A stretch of DNA of 64,000 bases from Mycteria americana (Eukaryota; Chordata; Aves; Ciconiiformes; Ciconiidae). Under the pieces are notes generated by a model. The model searched no databases, was not told where the DNA came from, and saw only the letters and a list, made by a program, of their open reading frames with translations. Positions 61,001-64,000 of the stretch are shown here, piece after piece (the stretch's first letter is position 1; each line of letters begins with the position of its first letter). A program made the position numbers and the translations under genes. The stretch is taken from positions 11,953,501 to 12,017,500 of the forward strand of contig NC_134373.1 of NCBI RefSeq assembly GCF_035582795.1. The letters are read 5' to 3'.

Positions 61001-63178
61001 TTGGGTTAAAAAAAAAAATCTCAATATCCTCTGGCAGAAAAACACCCCATCGTGGTCGGCTGTATTTTAATCCAGATGAATTACCTTATATCCTTCAGGA
61101 AACATAGCATCCAATTCTTCGTCAGAAAGTGGTCTGTTTCTCTCATCAATTTCCCTTTCCCAACGCCAAGCCTGCAGCTGTTCAGGAGTCATGCTCATAA
61201 TATGACCTATATTCAATTTTTAAAATAAATAAATAAATAAAATCTTCTGTATGCAGGAGATGACTTGTTTACTTAAAGGTTAAGTGCTCTCTTGAGCCAA
61301 AGTTTCCACAGCACTTGAAATCTGTAGCCAGTAAGATATCAAACTTTGAGAGCCTTTTATCAATTTTTTACCAACTAAATTGAACAGAACAGACATATAA
61401 CCTTATTCTCGATTCCCTTCCAGAACTCAGTTGCTGCGAGTATTAAAAATGGTAAACTGAGCATATACTGACTGCTTTCATACAGGCAGGAGAACATGTT
61501 AGGCAGAAGTCTATTTCAAAATACAATATAAAGGTAAATGCTTCATTTCCACAAAAGCAAGTGAAGCTTCAGAGAATGGACTGGGCTTACCTGGTGTAGG
61601 AGTTGCCATGTTCATAGCTGGTGTACCAATGGGTGTTTTGCCAGGTGTCAGAACCGGAGTGCTGCCACCCATCTGGCTAGCAGGTGTTTCATCCCATCGT
61701 GACTTTCTTTTACTCGCTCCTGGGGTTGGTGTCTCACCAATGGAGTCACCACCTCTATCTGTACGAGGCGTCTCAGCCCATCCACTGCCGTGTCCCGGAG
61801 TATCTAAGGGAAAACAAAACAATTTTTACAGAAAGGTGAACAGTATATACTCCAACTACAGTATCAATATCCAAACCCATTTTCAGTATCTTGTCCTCAT
61901 GTCTACACAAATAAAAAAGTATTAAATAAACAAATATACTAGATAAAAAGTAAAGACTACTTTGGTGAATATTGAAAAAAAACCACAGGCATTACACTAA
62001 AAACATCCAACAGAGAACTGCATTTTATGAAAAAAGCATGTAATCTTCTTGCTGAATCTTACCATAAATAGATAAAATTCTAAAAAATACAAAAGAATTC
62101 AGATATTCTAGAAATCGGACAAAGTACTCCATGTACACCCCTGATAAAAGCATTAAGGAACAATGGTGTTTCACTGTTCTCTGACACACGAGCCTAATTC
62201 AAATTAGGCAGGTGAGAGAATGCTTCCAAAACTTGTTTTAATGCTAACCTCTTCAAAAAAATTAAACAGTTCAAAAACAACACACACAAATATATCACAA
62301 AGAGCAATTCAACGTGAGCTCCTTTACTCTGTCCTTTACACATCAAAATCCCCATGTGCAGCAGTCACTAGATACACCACAAAACTTTGATTCAATTTTC
62401 GAGCCGAGGTGCTTTCACAGATGTGAGTTAAGCTAACAGGCAGAACTTAATGCTACAAACTTAGACAAAAACATCACTTCACATCAACCACTAGATGTCA
62501 GAATATAATTACTTCTTGCCTGACTTGCCTGAATCTACTGTTTACTTAAGGTGAAAAACTCCTACACGATTAACCATTCAAAACTTGTTATGCGTTTTCC
62601 AGTTCGCCATAAATACCTCTTTCTGTTTTAGGTGTTTCATCCCATCGATTTTTACGTGCACTGGAAGTGGCACCTCCATGGCCTGGTGTTGCATGACCAG
62701 GTGTGTCCCGTCCAGGGGTTGCAGCTCCTGCTGGTGTATGACTGGGAGTTGGATCCCATATTTTTGAGCCTGGGGTTGCACCAGGAGTTTCGCTACCCTT
62801 TGCACGGCCTGGAGTTTCATCCCATCGCAGAGATGGTGTATGTCCAGGAGTCTATACAAGACAAACCCAAAAGTATTAATATCTCTCATACTATACAGTA
62901 AAAGACTGCTAGTTGCTCTTTTTTAGTAGAGTAAGAAACTTCTGAAATTCAAGAGGATTAGCATTAATAATGTATTCTGTAGATAAGCTGATGAACACTA
63001 GGATTGTTACCTCTGCTTGATCCCAACTGGATAATTTTTTAGGTGTAGCACCAGGAGTCTGATCAGCTGTCTGATCCCAACGCCGTTTGCGTTTTGAAGG
63101 TGGCTGAGATGCAGCTCCATTGACGACTTTAAGCTCTCCAGCTTTAGCTTTTTCAGCTAGTTGTTGCCTAATTTCCCT
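51845..63178 (-). CDS. SF3B1: SF3B1, splicing factor 3b subunit 1, exons 6-25 (5' part off the window)
   Basis: SF3B1 is the scaffold subunit of SF3b in the nuclear U2 snRNP. It clamps the branch-site/U2 duplex and binds PHF5A, SF3B3 and SF3B6. Twenty coding exons sum to 3414 nt (1137 residues plus TAA), equivalent to human residues 166-1304. All introns are GT-AG and every phase joins correctly. The N-terminal part (exons 6-9) is rich in TP dipeptides and RWDETP-type tryptophan motifs, known as phosphorylation sites and UHM-ligand motifs. Exons 10-11 lead into the HEAT superhelix, which fills exons 12-25. The C-terminus ends in RYELDYIL. The intact introns and open frame exclude a retrocopy. 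Exons 1-5 lie beyond the right edge. Exon numbers follow the human scheme, supported by the K700 codon falling in exon 15. Identity is essentially certain; only the missing 5' end limits the annotation. Confidence 0.98.
52004..53357 (-). other. SF3B1: SF3B1 intron 24
   Basis: The 1354-nt last intron, the longest complete SF3B1 intron in the window. It contains a G21 run and otherwise AT-rich DNA with no recognisable feature. Confidence 0.95.
52474..52494. repeat. G21 homopolymer in SF3B1 intron 24
   Basis: Twenty-one G on the plus strand, so the SF3B1 pre-mRNA carries C21 here, about 470 nt upstream of the exon 25 acceptor. The exact length may be unreliable. Confidence 0.85.
53358..53574 (-). 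CDS. SF3B1: SF3B1 exon 24
   Basis: One base completes R1180, then 72 codons follow (human 1181-1252, [10 protein letters not shown] to QYCLQ). The acceptor is TCTCTTTGCAG and the donor is GTATGT. Confidence 0.97.
53575..54084 (-). other. SF3B1: SF3B1 intron 23
   Basis: A 510-nt intron, AT-rich, containing an 18-bp tandem duplication at 53845-53880 and nothing else recognisable. Confidence 0.95.
53845..53880. repeat. 18-bp tandem duplication
   Basis: Two copies of TCACTTAAGAT(GC/AC)(C/T)TGCA in direct succession, differing at two positions. Confidence 0.92.
54085..54357 (-). CDS. SF3B1: SF3B1 exon 23
   Basis: This is the largest SF3B1 exon in the window: one base of G1089, 90 codons (human 1090-1179, PHDVLATLL to EDALMD), then two bases of R1180. 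The donor is GTGAGT. Confidence 0.97.
54358..55239 (-). other. SF3B1: SF3B1 intron 22
   Basis: An 882-nt intron. It contains a 73-codon same-strand open frame (54540-54761) of unknown meaning, treated as a finding; no other structure is seen. Confidence 0.95.
55240..55371 (-). CDS. SF3B1: SF3B1 exon 22 (drug-binding hinge)
   Basis: It completes R1045 and encodes human 1046-1088, ending with two bases of G1089. R1074 (CGA, 55284-55286) and V1078 (GTG, 55272-55274), known to matter for binding of pladienolide-type splicing inhibitors, are both conserved. The donor is consensus GTAAGT. Confidence 0.97.
55372..55796 (-). other. SF3B1: SF3B1 intron 21
   Basis: A 425-nt AT-rich intron with no recognisable element. 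Confidence 0.95.
55797..55917 (-). CDS. SF3B1: SF3B1 exon 21
   Basis: It completes G1005, encodes human 1006-1044 ([10 protein letters not shown] to GRIAD), and ends with two bases of R1045. The donor is GTAAGC. Confidence 0.97.
56004..56115 (-). CDS. SF3B1: SF3B1 exon 20
   Basis: It holds 37 codons (human 968-1004) plus the first base of G1005, [10 protein letters not shown] to AIVNVI. The introns on either side are 95 and 86 nt. Confidence 0.97.
56211..56393 (-). CDS. SF3B1: SF3B1 exon 19
   Basis: It holds 61 complete codons (human 907-967), [10 protein letters not shown] to MKTCQE, in the middle of the HEAT superhelix. The donor is GTATTG. Confidence 0.97.
56642..56863 (-). CDS. SF3B1: SF3B1 exon 18
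   Basis: It holds 74 complete codons (human 833-906), [10 protein letters not shown] to FQEQTTE. The acceptor is TATTTCAG and the donor is GTATGG. Confidence 0.97.
56864..57269 (-). other. SF3B1: SF3B1 intron 17
   Basis: A 406-nt AT-rich intron with no recognisable element. Confidence 0.95.
57270..57395 (-). CDS. SF3B1: SF3B1 exon 17
   Basis: It holds 42 complete codons (human 791-832), [10 protein letters not shown] to RRNYRQ. The donor is GTATTT. The frame runs without a break into exon 18. Confidence 0.97.
57546..57692 (-). CDS. SF3B1: SF3B1 exon 16
   Basis: It holds 49 complete codons (human 742-790), [10 protein letters not shown] to MKKIVLK, within the HEAT repeats. The donor is GTATGT. 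Confidence 0.97.
57781..57926 (-). CDS. SF3B1: SF3B1 exon 15 (contains K700)
   Basis: It completes G693 and encodes human 694-741, LVDEQQK through QHRGK. K700, the commonest human mutation site, is AAA at 57904-57906. The donor is GTATAT and the next intron is only 88 nt. Confidence 0.98.
58197..58467 (-). CDS. SF3B1: SF3B1 exon 14 (hotspot exon)
   Basis: It encodes human 603-692 plus one base of G693. Residues mutated in human blood cancers are all wild type: R625 is CGA at 58399-58401, N626 is AAT at 58396-58398, H662 is CAT at 58288-58290, and K666 is AAG at 58276-58278 (human numbering). The donor is consensus GTAAGT. Confidence 0.98.
58596..58682 (-). CDS. SF3B1: SF3B1 exon 13
   Basis: It holds 29 complete codons (human 574-602), [10 protein letters not shown] to IISNLAK. 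The donor is GTAAAG. The 128-nt intron to exon 14 has a clear TTTTTCCTTCAG acceptor. Confidence 0.97.
58683..59105 (-). other. SF3B1: SF3B1 intron 12
   Basis: A 423-nt intron that begins with the weak GTCTGT donor and ends TTTTTTCAG. Nothing else is recognisable. Confidence 0.95.
59106..59285 (-). CDS. SF3B1: SF3B1 exon 12
   Basis: It holds 60 complete codons (human 514-573), [10 protein letters not shown] to LVRPYVHK, forming early HEAT helices. The donor reads AAG followed by GTCTGT, which is unusually weak at +3 to +6. No better GT is needed, because exon 13 joins in frame at this position. Confidence 0.96.
59286..60036 (-). other. SF3B1: SF3B1 intron 11
   Basis: A 751-nt AT-rich intron, donor GTAAGA, acceptor TTGTTTAG. 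No repeat or RNA gene seen. Confidence 0.95.
60037..60138 (-). CDS. SF3B1: SF3B1 exon 11
   Basis: It holds 34 complete codons (human 480-513), [10 protein letters not shown] to GTPPMRK, at the start of the HEAT domain. The intron separating it from exon 10 is only 91 nt. Confidence 0.97.
60230..60427 (-). CDS. SF3B1: SF3B1 exon 10
   Basis: It holds 66 complete codons (human 414-479), from [10 protein letters not shown] to YFDKLL. It bridges the N-terminal disordered region and the HEAT superhelix. The acceptor follows a pyrimidine-rich TTCTTTCTTCTGTAG; the donor is GTAAAT. Confidence 0.97.
60428..61084 (-). other. SF3B1: SF3B1 intron 9
   Basis: A 657-nt AT-rich intron with no recognisable element. 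Confidence 0.95.
61085..61206 (-). CDS. SF3B1: SF3B1 exon 9
   Basis: It encodes [16 protein letters not shown] through FPEGYK (human 374-413, after completing G373). This stretch lies in or next to the segment known to contact SF3B6 (p14). The donor is GTAATT. Confidence 0.97.
61207..61590 (-). other. SF3B1: SF3B1 intron 8
   Basis: A 384-nt intron with a short AAAT tetranucleotide stretch close to its acceptor (about 61220-61242) and nothing else recognisable. Confidence 0.9.
61591..61803 (-). CDS. SF3B1: SF3B1 exon 8
   Basis: It encodes the end of the TP-rich region (human D302-G373), including [10 protein letters not shown] and SRWDETP, finishing MATPTPG. It begins with two bases completing D302 and ends with one base of G373. 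The donor is GTAAGC. Confidence 0.97.
61804..62616 (-). other. SF3B1: SF3B1 intron 7
   Basis: An 813-nt AT-rich intron without a recognised element. Confidence 0.95.
62617..62851 (-). CDS. SF3B1: SF3B1 exon 7
   Basis: This exon holds 78 codons plus one base (human 223-301 and the start of D302). It is a TP-rich low-complexity segment with LRWDETP, KIWDPTP and NRWDETP motifs. These RW/TP motifs are known CDK-type phosphorylation sites and binding sites for UHM-domain splicing factors. The acceptor is TATAG at 62852-62856 and the donor GTATTT begins at 62616. It reads PGRDTPG where human, from memory, reads PGRGDTPG. Confidence 0.96.
63011..63178 (-). CDS. SF3B1: SF3B1 exon 6
   Basis: This exon encodes 56 residues, equivalent to human 166-222, starting REIRQQ and ending SSWDQAE, phase 0 at both ends. 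It carries a basic KRKRRW motif, a known UHM-ligand motif and likely nuclear-localisation patch, and the first TPGATP unit. The acceptor AG is at 63179-63180 and the donor GTAACA begins at 63010. It has one alanine fewer than the human sequence as I remember it (GAAS instead of GAAAS). Confidence 0.96.
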
Positions 63179-64000
63179 CTATTCAAGGGCACAAGAAGAC
63201 AAACAAAAGAAATAGATTTCTTAAGAAGGCCTCTTCAGATTATACCTTTAAAAGAGATTTTCCAGCTGTATTATATCTTTTTATACTATTTTTTGAGGTT
63301 TTACTCAAATAACATGCAATTAGCTACTGTTTTAATTTCAAGTTCATTCTCTTTTCAAATTCTTCTATACTTAACAGAGCAGCTCCGTGTTTGGAGGGGC
63401 TGTTTTTAAATTGATTTTTTATAAAAGCCATTATTACAACAAGTGTAAACGGATGGAGAATTTCGAGCATTATCCGCTTCTGTCACCTGTATGTATGCCT
63501 TAAAATCATTACACATCTGTTTCAAACAAGTTCCACTTCAGTAAATTAAAGGTGGATGAGTTAGAAAATGCATTCATGTGAGTTATATCCCACGACACAA
63601 AAAAGCCCTGAAATTCTTATTTAAAATTCTGAGATGACATTGTTAAAACAGCACACTAACCCAGACTGTTTTTCACTTATCAATGGATCCATAAACAATA
63701 AGACTGTGAAAATGATGAACTAATTTCTCAATTAAGGTAAGTCAAGTAGGGTAAATCAATGTAAATCTACAGAGGTCACTGGAACTACAAGATCTTGCTC
63801 CAATTAACAAGATGTCACTGTAGGTATTACACAAGAAATTTGATTATATTACCAGTATCTTCTTACCTATTAAAATGAAATTTTAATAGCCATGAATAAA
63901 GCATGCACTTTTACTTTTTTTTTCTTTTTTAATATTTAAAACCAAATGTCAACCTTACACCACTTCTTAGTACTGCAACATCTGTTATAAGTGCTTCAAC
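63179..64000 (-). other. SF3B1: SF3B1 intron 5 (partial)
   Basis: The window ends inside this intron. The exon 5 sequence (human residues ending HLTKEE) was looked for on the minus strand up to position 64000 and not seen. Contents are AT-rich with no recognised element. Confidence 0.85.

Noticed and set aside
51845..63178. SF3B1 processed pseudogene
   Set aside because: Twenty exons with intact GT-AG introns and no frame break show a normal spliced gene.
53189..63409. Plus-strand open frames across SF3B1
   Set aside because: They are antisense shadows of SF3B1 exons or AT-rich intronic frames without recognisable similarity.
1..64000. CRISPR arrays, operons, rRNA or tRNA genes
   Set aside because: No spaced direct repeats, no recognisable cloverleaf or rRNA sequence, and the window is vertebrate nuclear DNA.
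63181..64000. SF3B1 exon 5 within the right edge
   Set aside because: No match to the expected end of exon 5 (HLTKEE) with a donor was found; the sequence looks intronic.

Overview
This is vertebrate nuclear DNA, almost certainly from a bird. The evidence is split GT-AG genes with long introns, a CpG-island promoter, two CR1 LINE 3' ends carrying the (ATTCTATGA)-like terminus typical of avian CR1, and a degraded LTR of a family common in neoavian genomes. The CR1 and LTR subtypes look more neoavian than galliform, but the species cannot be fixed from sequence alone.

Layout. From 1 to 30579 the window lies inside the first intron of ANKRD44 (minus strand). No ankyrin-coding exon was seen there. 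It holds scattered repeats, a CR1 copy in each orientation, an LTR remnant, a strong inverted repeat near 18.7 kb, and a small promoter-like patch near 8.0 kb that may be an unannotated transcription unit. ANKRD44 coding exon 1 is at 30580-30606 (minus), inside a CpG island of about 1.2 kb (30.08-31.26 kb) that serves as its promoter. From 31.3 to about 51.4 kb is gene-poor intergenic DNA with simple repeats. From about 51.5 kb to the right edge is SF3B1 (minus strand). Its last 20 coding exons, numbered 6-25 on the human scheme, are all present and in frame, from the stop codon at 51845 up to exon 6 ending at 63178. Exons 1-5 and the promoter lie beyond the right edge.

The order and orientation (SF3B1 upstream, ANKRD44 downstream, both minus) match the human chromosome 2q33 arrangement as I know it. 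SF3B1 is the large HEAT-repeat subunit of the SF3b complex in the U2 snRNP and is essential for branch-site recognition. ANKRD44 is an ankyrin-repeat subunit of the protein phosphatase 6 complex. The two share a neighbourhood but not a pathway. The SF3B1 reading is very secure: all 20 exons have GT-AG borders, the phases join without error, and the encoded 1137 residues align end to end with human residues 166-1304 apart from two single-residue contractions. No previously undescribed system is evident. The best leads are the compact promoter/poly(A)-like unit at 7.74-8.18 kb, the hexanucleotide G-quadruplex-forming repeat just inside ANKRD44 intron 1, and the inverted repeat at 18.6 kb.
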